Assembly: GCA_934525735.1 (NCBI GenBank)
Contig: CAKSZM010000026.1
Coordinates: forward strand, 1 to 21,118
Direction: 5' to 3'
DNA length: 21,118 bases
From: an uncultured Faecalibacterium sp.
GTDB lineage: Bacteria > Bacillota > Clostridia > Oscillospirales > Ruminococcaceae
The translations under genes were made by a program, and so were the position numbers. Of this stretch, positions 1 to 7,931 are shown in pieces. Below the pieces are notes generated by a model. It made no database searches and was not told the DNA's origin. It worked only from the letters and a program-made list of their open reading frames with translations. Every line of letters starts with the position of its first letter. Within the stretch, counting starts at the first letter, position 1.

Positions 1-60
1 GAGAATGTCAAGAAATAAACTTTGAATGTTGCGTAAAAGAACCGTAAAACAACGATTCAG

Positions 61-74
61 CCCGAAATGTCGGG
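61..74 (-). terminator. Weak candidate terminator after the ABC operon
   Basis: Just beyond the stop codon of the last importer gene there is a short GC hairpin, CCCGA-CATT-TCGGG on the minus strand. It has a 5-bp stem, and a T-rich but interrupted stretch (TTGTTTT) lies some distance after it. The stem is short and the T tract is not adjacent. It could be a poor terminator or chance. Confidence 0.3.
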
Positions 75-77
75 GGG

Positions 78-1007
78 TCAGCGCGGCAGCCACTGCTCGG
101 CCTCGGCTTCGCTGCAAAGCACATAGTGCTCCGGGCGCAGCTCCCGCCACTGGGGTGCTTCGGCGGAGTAATCGTGCATGGCGGGGTCGTAGACCAGCAG
201 CTGTTTCTCCCGCTCCCGGCGGGGGTCCGGCATGGGGATGGCGGAAAGCAGGCTGCGGGTATACGGGTGGATGGCGTGGGCCACAAGCTCTTCGGCTTCG
301 GCCAGCTCCACGATGCGCCCTTTGCGGATGACGGCGATACGGTCGGAAATATAGCGCATTACCGAAAGATCGTGAGCAATGAACAGGTAGGTGATGCCGC
401 GTTCCTTCTGCAACCGGCGCAGCAGGTTGAGCACCTGCGCACGGATGGACATGTCCAGTGCGCTGATGGGCTCGTCTGCAATGATGAACTCCGGTTCCAC
501 GATCAGCGCCCGGGCAATGCCGATGCGCTGGCGCTGTCCGCCGGAAAATTCGTGCGGGAAACGGGAGGCAAACTCCGGCAGAAGACCCACGTCCAAAAGC
601 GCCTGCCGCACTTTTTCTTCCCGCTGGGCGGCGGAGAGATCGTGCCGGACGTTCTGCAGGCCCTCGCCCACAATGTAGCTCACCTTGGCGCGCTCGTTCA
701 GCGAAGACTGCGGATCCTGAAAGATCATCTGGATCTCTTTGATGATCTGCTTGTCCAGTGTGCGGGAGATTTTTCCGTTGATCTTCTCGCCTTTATAGAG
801 GATCTCGCCGCCGGAGGTGGGCAGGATGCGCATGATGGCCCGGCCGATGGTGGTCTTGCCGGAGCCGCTCTCGCCCACAAGGCCGAAGGTCTCGCCCTTG
901 TAGATTTTAAAGCTGGCGTCCTGCACGGCACGGTAGGCTTTTTTGCCGGAGCCGTAGGTGATGTCCAGATGATTTACTTCCAGAAGTGTTTCGCGTTCCG
1001 GTTCCAT
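78..1007 (-). CDS. oppF: Oligopeptide/dipeptide ABC transporter ATP-binding protein (OppF/DppF type)
   Basis: This is the second ATPase of a peptide importer. It binds and hydrolyses ATP on the cytoplasmic side to drive uptake through the two permeases. The 309-residue product has a Walker A motif GESGSGKTT (about 45-53), Q-loop FQDP (96-99), signature SGGQ (155-158), Walker B IIADEP (175-180), D-loop SALD (182-185) and switch histidine 212. The C-terminal [12 protein letters not shown] stretch is typical of the OppD/OppF family. Length is normal. The ATG lies directly after the TGA of the upstream ATPase gene with no spacing, and its Shine-Dalgarno (GAGGAGGGG) lies inside that gene's last codons, so translation is probably coupled. 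It is the last gene of a five-gene cluster. The transported substrate cannot be read from the sequence; peptides are the family default. Confidence 0.93.
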   Translation of the reverse strand: MEPERETLLEVNHLDITYGSGKKAYRAVQDASFKIYKGETFGLVGESGSGKTTIGRAIMRILPTSGGEILYKGEKINGKISRTLDKQIIKEIQMIFQDPQSSLNERAKVSYIVGEGLQNVRHDLSAAQREEKVRQALLDVGLLPEFASRFPHEFSGGQRQRIGIARALIVEPEFIIADEPISALDMSIRAQVLNLLRRLQKERGITYLFIAHDLSVMRYISDRIAVIRKGRIVELAEAEELVAHAIHPYTRSLLSAIPMPDPRREREKQLLVYDPAMHDYSAEAPQWRELRPEHYVLCSEAEAEQWLPR

Positions 1008-2060
1008 TCACAGCCCCTCCTCTCGCAGCATTTTTACCGCCCGGGGCGGTTCGATCTTCGGTGCCCGGGGGTCCAGCAGCCATGTCTTTGCCTTGTGGGT
1101 GGGCGAAACCGTAAAGTAAGGCGGGCGCTTGACAAAATCGATCTTCAGCGCCTGCGGGTTGCGGGGCGCAAAGGCGTCGCCCCGGATCTCGGCAAAGAGG
1201 TTCGGCGGGGTACCCACGATGTTGAACAGATCCTCGCCCTTCACGCCCATCTGGGGCATACTGGACAGCAGCGCCCAGGTGTAGGGATGGCGGGGGTCGT
1301 AGTAAATTTCATCGGCGGTGCCGATCTCCACAATGTCGCCCGCGTACATCACAGCCACCCGGTCGGCAATGTTGGCCACAACACCCAGGTCGTGCGTGAT
1401 CATGACGATGGTCAGGTCGTACTTGACTCGCATCTCTTTCAACAGCTGCAGGATCTGCGCCTGAATGGTCACATCCAGTGCGGTGGTCGGTTCATCGCAG
1501 ATGAGAATCTTCGGGTTGCAGGCCACAGCGATGGCAATGACCACGCGCTGACGCATGCCGCCGGAGAACTCGTGGGGGTACTGCTTGAACCGCTTTTCCG
1601 GTTCGCTGATGCCCACGTCCCGCAGATATTCCAGCGTCTTTTCCTTTGCGGCGGCGCCCTTCAGACCCTGATGCAGGGTGACGGCTTCCATGATCTGGTC
1701 ACCGATGGTCTTGAGCGGGTTGAGGCTGGTCATGGGGTCCTGCATGACCATGGCGATCTCCCGGCCCCGGATGCGCAGCCAATCCTTTTCGGTCTTCAGA
1801 TCCGAAAGGCGCAGCGGCTGGCCGCCGGCTATCCCGTAGTAGTCGATAGTGCCCTCGGTGATGGAACCGTTGGCGTCCAGCAGACCCATGAAGCTCTTGG
1901 TGAACACACTTTTGCCGGAGCCGCTCTCGCCCACGATGGCGAGCACTTCGCCCTGGTACAGGTCAAGGTCGATGCCGCGGATGGCGTGCAGCACCTTGCC
2001 GCGCAGGTTGAACTGGATGTGGACATCTTTTGCGGAGAGAATGAGCTGGTTATGTTCCAT
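1008..2060 (-). CDS. oppD: Oligopeptide/dipeptide ABC transporter ATP-binding protein (OppD/DppD type)
   Basis: This is the first ATPase of the importer, expected to pair with the OppF-type subunit. The 350 residues contain Walker A GESGSGKS (44-51), MQDP Q-loop (106-109), SGGMRQR signature (166-172), Walker B ILICDEP (185-191) and switch histidine 223. The C-terminal oligopeptide-transporter extension is present (HPYTWALLSSMP near 258-269). The equivalent of the family's GCxFxxRC motif reads GDAFAPRNP, so both cysteines are missing. An in-frame ATG 29 codons upstream was rejected. The chosen ATG has an excellent AAGGAGGGG site that overlaps the TAA of the upstream permease gene, and residues before it would overlap that gene out of frame. 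Assignment to the family is firm; the substrate is not known. Confidence 0.94.
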   Translation of the reverse strand: MEHNQLILSAKDVHIQFNLRGKVLHAIRGIDLDLYQGEVLAIVGESGSGKSVFTKSFMGLLDANGSITEGTIDYYGIAGGQPLRLSDLKTEKDWLRIRGREIAMVMQDPMTSLNPLKTIGDQIMEAVTLHQGLKGAAAKEKTLEYLRDVGISEPEKRFKQYPHEFSGGMRQRVVIAIAVACNPKILICDEPTTALDVTIQAQILQLLKEMRVKYDLTIVMITHDLGVVANIADRVAVMYAGDIVEIGTADEIYYDPRHPYTWALLSSMPQMGVKGEDLFNIVGTPPNLFAEIRGDAFAPRNPQALKIDFVKRPPYFTVSPTHKAKTWLLDPRAPKIEPPRAVKMLREEGL

Positions 2061-2073
2061 GATGATCCCCTCC

Positions 2074-3105
2074 TTACTGCAGATGATTCTTCGGGTCGGC
2101 GGCGTCCGAGAAGGCGTTGCCGATGAGATAGAACGCAATGGTGACAAAGCTCAGGATGAGGGTTGGGTACAGCAGCTGATACTGCAGTCCGGCCTGCATC
2201 ATCACCTTGCGGCCGTCGTTGACGAGGTTGCCCAGCGAGGGAGTTTCCACCGACAGGCCAAGGCCGATGTAGGTGATGAACACCTCATTGCCGATGGCCT
2301 CCGGGATGGTGAGCGCCATGCGCAGCATGATGACCGACACCAGATACGGCAGCAGATTGCGCAGCACGATGCGGTAGGTGGGGGTGCCGATGCAGCGGGA
2401 TGCCACGTTGTAATCGCGGTCACGGATGATCAGGATCTGGTTGCGGATAAAACGGGCCATCTCGATCCAGCCCTTGATGGACATGCCCAGAACCATGGTC
2501 CAGATGCTGGGGGTTGCCACGTAGGAGATCAGGATCAGCACGATGGCGGTGGGGATGTTATCGAAGATGTTGTACAGCTCGGTGAACACGAAGTCCAGCC
2601 CGCGTACATAGCCCCACAGCACACCGGCGGTGATGCCCACAACGGCCTCCACCAGCGCTACAAAAAAGGCGATGGTCAGGCTGGTGCGTGCGCCCGCCCA
2701 GATGCGTGCCCACAGGTCCTGCCCGATGGAGTTGGAACCCCAGACAAAGCCGTCCTGTCCGGGAGCGATGTTGCGGTACTGGATGCCGGTCACAGGGTCC
2801 ACGGCGCACAGATTGGGGTCGGCCTGCCCGGGCAGATAAGGCTGGATGAATGCAAATACCACCACAGCTGCCAGCGCGACCAGCAGAACGACCGCAAATT
2901 TATTCTTGAAAAAGGCGCGGAAGGTGCTGCCCCAGTAGCTGTAGTTGGAGCTGGCCGTGGCTTCGGCCTGCTCGGCATGGAACCCGGCGGGGGTGAACAG
3001 CTCGTCTTCGGGCAGGGTTTCCCACCCGGCGGTGCGCTGTGCCTGCGCGTCGTTCAGCTTGTCTTCCAGCTGCTTCGATTTTTCACGTTTGAGAAAAGAG
3101 AGCAT
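2074..3105 (-). CDS. oppC: Peptide ABC transporter permease (OppC/DppC type)
   Basis: This integral membrane subunit of the importer forms the translocation path with the OppB-type permease. The 343 residues start with a charged cytoplasmic tail of about 65 residues. A first membrane helix (about 70-90) follows, then an extracytoplasmic loop with the OppC-typical motif GSNSIGQDLWARIWAGARTS (123-142), then helices at about 144-168, 185-205, 255-275 and 312-330. The ATPase-coupling EAA loop lies at about 214-250 (EMARFIRNQ to RNLLPYL). Its ATG overlaps the TGA of the upstream permease by one base (TGATG), a strong sign of coupled translation. The 65-residue N-terminal tail is on the long side for OppC but not unusual in Clostridia. 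Confidence 0.93.
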   Translation of the reverse strand: MLSFLKREKSKQLEDKLNDAQAQRTAGWETLPEDELFTPAGFHAEQAEATASSNYSYWGSTFRAFFKNKFAVVLLVALAAVVVFAFIQPYLPGQADPNLCAVDPVTGIQYRNIAPGQDGFVWGSNSIGQDLWARIWAGARTSLTIAFFVALVEAVVGITAGVLWGYVRGLDFVFTELYNIFDNIPTAIVLILISYVATPSIWTMVLGMSIKGWIEMARFIRNQILIIRDRDYNVASRCIGTPTYRIVLRNLLPYLVSVIMLRMALTIPEAIGNEVFITYIGLGLSVETPSLGNLVNDGRKVMMQAGLQYQLLYPTLILSFVTIAFYLIGNAFSDAADPKNHLQ

Positions 3106-4046
3106 CAGCGTCCACCTTCCTTCTTACCAAAGTTGATGCGGGGGTCAATGAGCACCATGAGCACATCGCCGAGGATCAGGCCGATGATGCCCACGCAGGC
3201 ATACAGCAGCACGATGCCCTGCACCATGGTGTTGTCGTGGCGCTGCACGCAGGTGACCAGCAAACCGCCCATGCCGGGGATGCTGTACAGGCTCTCGATG
3301 TAAATGGAGCCGACTACCGTGTTCAGGAATGCCGAGGGGATATACTGCACCAGCGGCACCATGGCGTTGCGGAACACATGGCGCAGGGCGATATTGCTTT
3401 CGCTCACGCCTTTGGCACGGGCAAGGCGGACGTAATCCTTGTTGCTCTCGTCCACCATGTAGCGGCGCAGCCACATGGCGTAGAAGGCAAGGTTCGCAAG
3501 GCTCATGCTGCACACCGGCAGCACCCAGTAGCGCCAGTCGGCGGCGTCGAACAGCAGGCCGACGCCCATGGCTGTGGTGCCGTACATCTGGATGTACAGG
3601 AAATACACCGCCGCCGGCACAGCCTGAATGAGCACGATGAGCGCGGTGCCCAGCTTATCCGGCCAGCGGCCTTTGTACCGGCCCATCACAAGACCCAGCG
3701 GGATGCCCAGCACAAGGCTGAGCAGCATGGCCAGCACGCCCATCTCGATGGAAATGGGCAGTTTCTGTGCAAGGATTTTGGTCACGGGGGCATTGAGCTT
3801 GTAGATGTGGCTCACGCCGAGGTCGCCGTGCAGAGCGTCTGCCCAGAACCGCCCGATCTGCACCGGCAGCGGATCCAGCAGGCCCATGGACTGCAGGCCC
3901 GCCTGGATCTGCGCCTCGGTCATTTTTTCGTAATTGGCAAAGTAGCCCTCCACCGGCATCAGCCGCAGCAGGCAGAACACGAGCGTCACGATGACGAACA
4001 GCGTCAGAATGGAGCGCCCGATACGTTTTGCGAGATATTGCACCAT
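3105..4046 (-). CDS. oppB: Peptide ABC transporter permease (OppB/DppB type)
   Basis: This is the second integral membrane subunit of the importer. The 313-residue protein has the OppB layout. A first helix lies near residues 10-30 (RIGRSILTLFVIVTLVFCLL). A periplasm-like loop carrying the FWADALHGDLGVS motif (68-79) follows, then a core of about five helices. The EAA coupling loop lies at about 197-230 (VDESNKDYVRLARAKG to FRNAMVPL), and the end is the typical DVLMVLIDPRINFG. The start has an AGAGGTG ribosome site. It is the first of four tightly packed genes and lies 386 bp downstream of the binding-protein gene, beyond a strong terminator. Expression therefore depends on readthrough or on a weak local promoter. 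Confidence 0.93.
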   Translation of the reverse strand: MVQYLAKRIGRSILTLFVIVTLVFCLLRLMPVEGYFANYEKMTEAQIQAGLQSMGLLDPLPVQIGRFWADALHGDLGVSHIYKLNAPVTKILAQKLPISIEMGVLAMLLSLVLGIPLGLVMGRYKGRWPDKLGTALIVLIQAVPAAVYFLYIQMYGTTAMGVGLLFDAADWRYWVLPVCSMSLANLAFYAMWLRRYMVDESNKDYVRLARAKGVSESNIALRHVFRNAMVPLVQYIPSAFLNTVVGSIYIESLYSIPGMGGLLVTCVQRHDNTMVQGIVLLYACVGIIGLILGDVLMVLIDPRINFGKKEGGR

Positions 4047-4432
4047 GGGGGTACACCTCTCTTTTCTTTTTGAAATCAGATACCTATAGAATACCGCAAT
4101 TCTTTATCTTTGAAAAGTGATTTGCAGATTTTTTGATAGAAAGTTGTTGAAAAGGCAGCAGACAGAACCAATGAAAATGCCCTCCGCGCTGCTCTGGGCA
4201 TCACTAGCGGAAATAATATTTTATATTAGCGTTTGCCGCGGCCTGCGGGCCGCTCCAAACGCGTTTTCACGGGGAAGGCCGAAGCAGAAAACTGCATTCT
4301 CTGCTGCCCGCTGCAGATCTCTCCCGTGAAAAAAGCAACTCGGAAAAATCCGCAGATTTTTCCGAGTTGCAACTAAAAATGAACTTCCGCTGAAAATATC
4401 CGGAGCGAAGCGGAGGATATTCCAATCAAAAA
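4047..4432 (-). other. Structured intergenic region between binding-protein and permease genes
   Basis: This 386-bp non-coding stretch holds, in minus-strand order, a perfect 16-bp terminator stem (4335-4370), a long-range stem (4264-4273 with 4323-4332, 10 bp) enclosing smaller hairpins such as GCAG-AAAA-CTGC (4284-4295), and a hairpin at 4229-4262. That last hairpin has a 7-bp stem GCGTTTG/CAAACGC, a 2x2 internal loop, a 6-bp stem GCGGCC/GGCCGC and a tetraloop. An AT-rich block follows at about 4210-4228. No convincing coding frame is present. The long-range stem uses the terminator's T tract, so termination and that fold may exclude one another. Confidence 0.55.
4329..4370 (-). terminator. 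Rho-independent terminator after the binding-protein gene
   Basis: A perfect 16-bp inverted repeat (4335-4350 with 4355-4370) with a 4-base loop is followed on the minus strand by six T residues (4329-4334). It lies about 62 bases after the stop codon of the binding-protein gene. Its position inside an otherwise co-directional transporter cluster fits partial termination, giving more binding protein than membrane components. Confidence 0.88.
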
Positions 4433-6469
4433 TTACCGTGCGTCGCGGTTCGCGTTGTACTCATCCATGGAGACATAGTGGTCGAGGATGTGCACGCCCT
4501 TCAGACGGTTGGTGGACAGGCCGGTGGGGGCGTACTGGCCTTCCCACAGGTTCAGGCGGGTGGCGATGTACGGCGGCACCGGCATGCCCAGCGGGATGAC
4601 CAGAGCATTCTCAATGAGGAAGGCTTCGGCATCCGCAAAGGCTTCGTAGCGGGCATCCAGATCTTCGGTGATGGTCTTGGCGTTCTCCACCATGGACATA
4701 TACTGCATGATGAGGTCGGCGGTCTCACCGGTGACGATGCCGTCCTCCACGCCGGTGCGCAGGAAGCTGTAGCAGGTGCCGCGGTCGCCGGCTTCCTGAT
4801 AGAAGGGGTAGACCTCGGTCTCGGGGTCGGAGTAGTCGGCACCCCAGTAGTAGGACATCAGCTCATAGGCGCCCACACGGCGGACAGCATTCAGGAAGTT
4901 GTCGGAGGAGCCCTGGGTGATGATGATGCTGATGAAGTCGAAGCCGTCGTTCAGCACGCCTTCCACCTGCTGTTTGAACACCTGGCACTGCTTGTCCCAG
5001 TCCACCACGGCGGGGTTGTAGGGGTACTGCACCTTGATGGGGAAAGTGGCACCCGCAGCGGTCAGCTCTTCCACAGCGGCGTCGCGGTATTCCTTGGCCT
5101 TTGCCTCGTCGAAGAAATCAGACAGATCGGCCAGACCGCCGCACTCGGTGTAGTCCACGCCCTGGCTGTTGGCGCAGAAGGACGGCGGAGTGATGGTGTG
5201 CAGCTTGTAGTTGTCGTAGCCTTCCGGTGCGGTGACGGCCAGCGTCACGGACGGGTTGATGGCATACAGAAAGGCTTTGCGGAAGTTGGTGGAGTTGATG
5301 GCCTTGGCCCAGTTGTCCGGCTCATACTCGGCATCCACGCCGGTGACCGTCCAGTTGGTGAACTCGTGGCGGTAGGGCATGAAGTTGAAGATGTAGAAGT
5401 AGCTCTTGCCAGTCTCGGGGCGCTCCATGGACACCATGTCCTTGGTGGTGTCATCGGCCAGCCAGCTGTCCAGAATATCGGAGCTGATGGTGGCCTGATC
5501 GATCTCGCCGCGCTTGACCATCTCGGGGCCGCTGATGAGGGCTTCCTGATTGTAGATGTAGCGCACCGTGTCGATGTAAACGCTGTCGGCGTCGTAGTTT
5601 TCGGGGTTCTTCTTCATCACCCAGTTTTCCAGCGGGGTGTACTCGGCCAGATAGAACGCGCCGCAGTTGCAGGCGGTCTCGGCGCTGGTGCAGAACTGGT
5701 CGGCAAACTCCTCCAGCAGGGGGCCGTAAGCCGGTTCATAGGGGGCGTAGCTCAGCAGGCTGAGGAAGCCCGGGAAGTCGAAGTTCAGGGTGTAGGTCAG
5801 GGTGTGCTCGTCCACAGCTTTGACGCCCACGGTGGAAAAATCCACAGCCGGGTACTCGGTCGCGGTGCCGTCGGCGGCAGTGGCGGTCACAGTGCCGGCA
5901 GCGTCGATGGCGTAGGTGGTGCCGTCCTCGGCAACGGTGCCGTTGGTGGCGTTGTTGCGCCAGACGCAGTAATTATAGTACTCCTCTGCACCGGCCACAT
6001 AGGGGGTGACAAGGCTGGCGGTGGAGGAAGCATAGTCCGGATTCAGCACATAGGCCAGTGCGTCCACAAAGTCCTGCGCGGTCACGGGGCCGAGCACTTC
6101 GCCGTTGCAGTCCAGCCAGTTCTCGTCCCGGAGGTTGAAGGTCCAGGTCAGGGAGTCCGCATCCCATGCCCAGTCGGTGGCAAGGCCTTCGCGGATCTTG
6201 CCGCGGTTATCGTACTCCACCAGCGTGTCGATGCACTGGGTGCCGTGGTACAGATCTGGGTCGGCGGAGCAGACCAGATAGTTCAGGGTAGCGGGCTGGC
6301 GGGAGTACAGCACGGTATAGGTGGAGCTTCCGCCGGAAGCACTGCCGCCGTTGCTGCCGCCATTGGAAGAGCTGCCGCCGCAGCTGCTCAGCAGGCCTGC
6401 TGCAGCGGTGGAAAGCACAGCTGCGCCGCTGCCCTTCAGGAACTGGCGGCGGGAGATGGAATGAGACAT
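4433..6469 (-). CDS. Peptide ABC transporter substrate-binding lipoprotein (SBP_bac_5 family)
   Basis: This extracellular, membrane-anchored binding protein captures substrate for the importer encoded downstream. The N-terminus has SRRQFLK (6-12), which resembles a twin-arginine motif. A hydrophobic stretch and a lipobox LSSC with Cys30 follow, so the mature protein should be lipid-anchored. A Gly/Ser linker runs to about residue 50. The family 5 fold begins at YTVLYSRQPATLNYL. At 678 residues it is longer than OppA/DppA (about 520-550), partly from an insert with repeated Thr/Ala/Gly (AEDGTTYAIDAAGTVTATAADG). The open frame continues 35 codons upstream to a GTG at 6574. I chose the ATG because it gives a normal signal peptide and has an AAAGAGGG site. 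The ligand is unknown; peptides are inferred from the family and from the oppBCDF-like neighbours. Confidence 0.92.
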   Translation of the reverse strand: MSHSISRRQFLKGSGAAVLSTAAAGLLSSCGGSSSNGGSNGGSASGGSSTYTVLYSRQPATLNYLVCSADPDLYHGTQCIDTLVEYDNRGKIREGLATDWAWDADSLTWTFNLRDENWLDCNGEVLGPVTAQDFVDALAYVLNPDYASSTASLVTPYVAGAEEYYNYCVWRNNATNGTVAEDGTTYAIDAAGTVTATAADGTATEYPAVDFSTVGVKAVDEHTLTYTLNFDFPGFLSLLSYAPYEPAYGPLLEEFADQFCTSAETACNCGAFYLAEYTPLENWVMKKNPENYDADSVYIDTVRYIYNQEALISGPEMVKRGEIDQATISSDILDSWLADDTTKDMVSMERPETGKSYFYIFNFMPYRHEFTNWTVTGVDAEYEPDNWAKAINSTNFRKAFLYAINPSVTLAVTAPEGYDNYKLHTITPPSFCANSQGVDYTECGGLADLSDFFDEAKAKEYRDAAVEELTAAGATFPIKVQYPYNPAVVDWDKQCQVFKQQVEGVLNDGFDFISIIITQGSSDNFLNAVRRVGAYELMSYYWGADYSDPETEVYPFYQEAGDRGTCYSFLRTGVEDGIVTGETADLIMQYMSMVENAKTITEDLDARYEAFADAEAFLIENALVIPLGMPVPPYIATRLNLWEGQYAPTGLSTNRLKGVHILDHYVSMDEYNANRDAR

Positions 6470-6522
6470 AAATAAAATCCCTCTTTCTTGTAAATTGGGT
6501 TCGTGTGTTTTCTTCTGGATAG

Positions 6523-6561
6523 AAAAAGGGCAACGGAGACCATCCGTTACCCCTTTGTAAC
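6523..6561 (-). terminator. Terminator-like hairpin in the binding-protein leader, with a competing hairpin
   Basis: The minus strand carries an imperfect stem (6543-6556 with 6525-6537, loop 6538-6542) followed by TTTTTCT. It could end the upstream ferredoxin operon. However, it lies downstream of the predicted start point (about 6585) of the binding-protein gene, so it would also sit in that leader. A second perfect hairpin, GTTAC-AAAGGG-GTAAC (6546-6561), uses the 5' arm of the first and is mutually exclusive with it. That arrangement resembles an attenuator. An extra hairpin, GGCCAC-CTT-GTGGTC, lies at 6569-6583. Confidence 0.55.
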
Positions 6562-6591
6562 AGTCCTTGACCACAAGGTGGCCTTATGGCA

Positions 6592-6620
6592 AGTATAGCA
6601 TTGAAGCGGTGCGCCGTCAA
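6592..6620 (-). promoter_or_regulatory. Predicted sigma-A promoter of the binding-protein gene
   Basis: On the minus strand there is TTGACG (6615-6620), a 17-bp spacer and TATACT (6592-6597), with TGC just before the -10 box (extended -10). The -35 box overlaps the stop codon of the ferredoxin gene. The expected start point is near 6585, giving a leader of about 115 bases. Confidence 0.75.
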
Positions 6621-7927
6621 TCGTTTTTCGGCGCTTCGGCTGCATCGAGGGCGGGCGCGGCCTTTTCCGGCGTCAGAGCCGAGAACACCGACCCGGCTGC
6701 GGCGGGGGCTGTAGCTTCTGCGGCTTCCGCAGCAGGCTGCGCAGCCTCAGCGGCTGCGGTTTCGGCACCGGCTGCCGCGTTGGCGGCTTCCTCGGCAGCC
6801 TTTTTGGCTTCGCGCTCTTCCCGCAGCTTCTGGGCACGGGCGGCAGCTTCTTCCTGGCGCTTTTTGGTGCGTGCCTTGATGCGGCACACCGAGCACAGGC
6901 CGTCGGTGCTGTTCGGCGCAATGGGCTTGCCGCACTCGGTGCACAGGGTCTTGGTGCACTTGTAGATGCTCACCGGGCCGAGGGTGGTCAGCTGGCGCAG
7001 CTTCATGCCGTCGATGCCGTGGCTGGAGCAGGAGGCCGAGCAGATGCCGCACTCGCTGCACTTCCACGGGGTGATGACCACGCGGGTCTGGCCGTCGGGC
7101 AGGTCTTCCAGCTTCAGGGCACCGGCGCGGCAGGCCTTTTCGCACTTGCCGCAGCCAAAGCACTTGTCGGTGAAGTTGGGCAGATGATAGCCGTACTTCA
7201 GCGGGATCTCCATGGCAGCTTTGAGCTGCTTGGTGCGCTGGTGCAGCAGCAGGCGGAAGTCCACCCCGCTGTCCTCTGCGCTGCGCAGGCCGGGCAGCAT
7301 CTGCAGCAGCTTCTTGGTGCCGCTCTTGGAACCGTGGCTCACCTGCTCGAACATCTCCCGGCGGCTGATCTCTTTGACATGATAGGGCGCGTCGTCCGGC
7401 TCATAGGCCAGCGTGAACCGTGCCTCGAACACCGTCTCGCCGAAGAACTCCACCAGTCTCGTCAGCTCCTTGCGCAGCTGTTCGGCGCACAGGTCGTTCT
7501 CGCACTCGCCGCAGGGGGTCAGGTCCAGCACGATCTTTTTGTTCAGGGCAAGATAGGCCAGTGTTTCCCAGGTAAGGGAGGCAATGCAGCTGCGCACCAT
7601 GCTGTTCTTGCGGGAAGACTTTTCGCAGCCGATCCAGATGGTGTCGTTGTCGCTGTCGGCGGCGGAAGTGTCCCGCTGTACCTGCTCCGGCGAAGGGGCG
7701 ATGCAGCCGCTGCGGCAGGCCGAAACGCACAGGCCGCATTCGGTGCAGGGTTCCCAGTCCTTTACAAGGTTGGGGCGGGTAAAGATCTGATCGCCGTAGG
7801 GGCAGATATCCTTGCACTCGGTGCAGGGCTTGCGGTGGGGGTGCAGGTTCCAGCACTGGCGGCGGTTGATCTCAGGATGGGTGGTCTTCATCAGGGCATC
7901 CATTGCAGTTCGTGTAAAAAAGCCCAT
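6617..7927 (-). CDS. Multi-cluster ferredoxin-like iron-sulfur protein with Ala-rich tail
   Basis: This is a predicted cytoplasmic electron-transfer or Fe-S scaffold protein of 436 residues; I do not recognise a named family. The N-terminal cysteine block holds C25, C35xxCxxxC42P and C61xxCxxCxxxC71. The middle carries C101, C114 and a CGEC...C set (139-147) of unclear role. A second ferredoxin block has C256xxCxxCxxxC266 and C290xxCxxCxxxC300. A zinc-ribbon-like C329xxC...C345xxC348 follows. The end (about 352-436) is a charged helix (RTKKRQEEAAARAQKLREEREAKK) running into an Ala/Glu-rich, low-complexity tail. There is no signal peptide. An upstream in-frame start at 7966 was rejected because the chosen ATG has AAGGAGT at good distance and four bases separate it from the preceding gene. 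A redox partner of an unseen oxidoreductase is possible. Confidence 0.8.
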   Translation of the reverse strand: MGFFTRTAMDALMKTTHPEINRRQCWNLHPHRKPCTECKDICPYGDQIFTRPNLVKDWEPCTECGLCVSACRSGCIAPSPEQVQRDTSAADSDNDTIWIGCEKSSRKNSMVRSCIASLTWETLAYLALNKKIVLDLTPCGECENDLCAEQLRKELTRLVEFFGETVFEARFTLAYEPDDAPYHVKEISRREMFEQVSHGSKSGTKKLLQMLPGLRSAEDSGVDFRLLLHQRTKQLKAAMEIPLKYGYHLPNFTDKCFGCGKCEKACRAGALKLEDLPDGQTRVVITPWKCSECGICSASCSSHGIDGMKLRQLTTLGPVSIYKCTKTLCTECGKPIAPNSTDGLCSVCRIKARTKKRQEEAAARAQKLREEREAKKAAEEAANAAAGAETAAAEAAQPAAEAAEATAPAAAGSVFSALTPEKAAPALDAAEAPKND

Positions 7928-7931
7928 AGTT

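Noticed and set aside
126..2126. 666-codon plus-strand open frame opposite the two ATPase genes
   Set aside because: It is antisense to well-supported genes, has His/Gln/Asp-rich low-quality composition and no domain. It is a by-product of GC-rich third positions.
2061..2147. Longer start for the OppD-type ATPase at 2147
   Set aside because: It would overlap the permease gene out of frame, and a near-perfect ribosome site serves the ATG at 2060.
4117..4329. 70-codon plus-strand open frame in the importer intergenic region
   Set aside because: No ribosome site, and it overlaps the hairpins; the sequence is better explained as structured non-coding DNA.
4478..6475. 665-codon plus-strand open frame opposite the binding-protein gene
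   Set aside because: Gly/Val/His-rich with no motif, and exactly shadows the real gene.
6470..6574. GTG start at 6574 for the binding protein
   Set aside because: It would bury the signal peptide and lipobox behind 35 hydrophilic residues.
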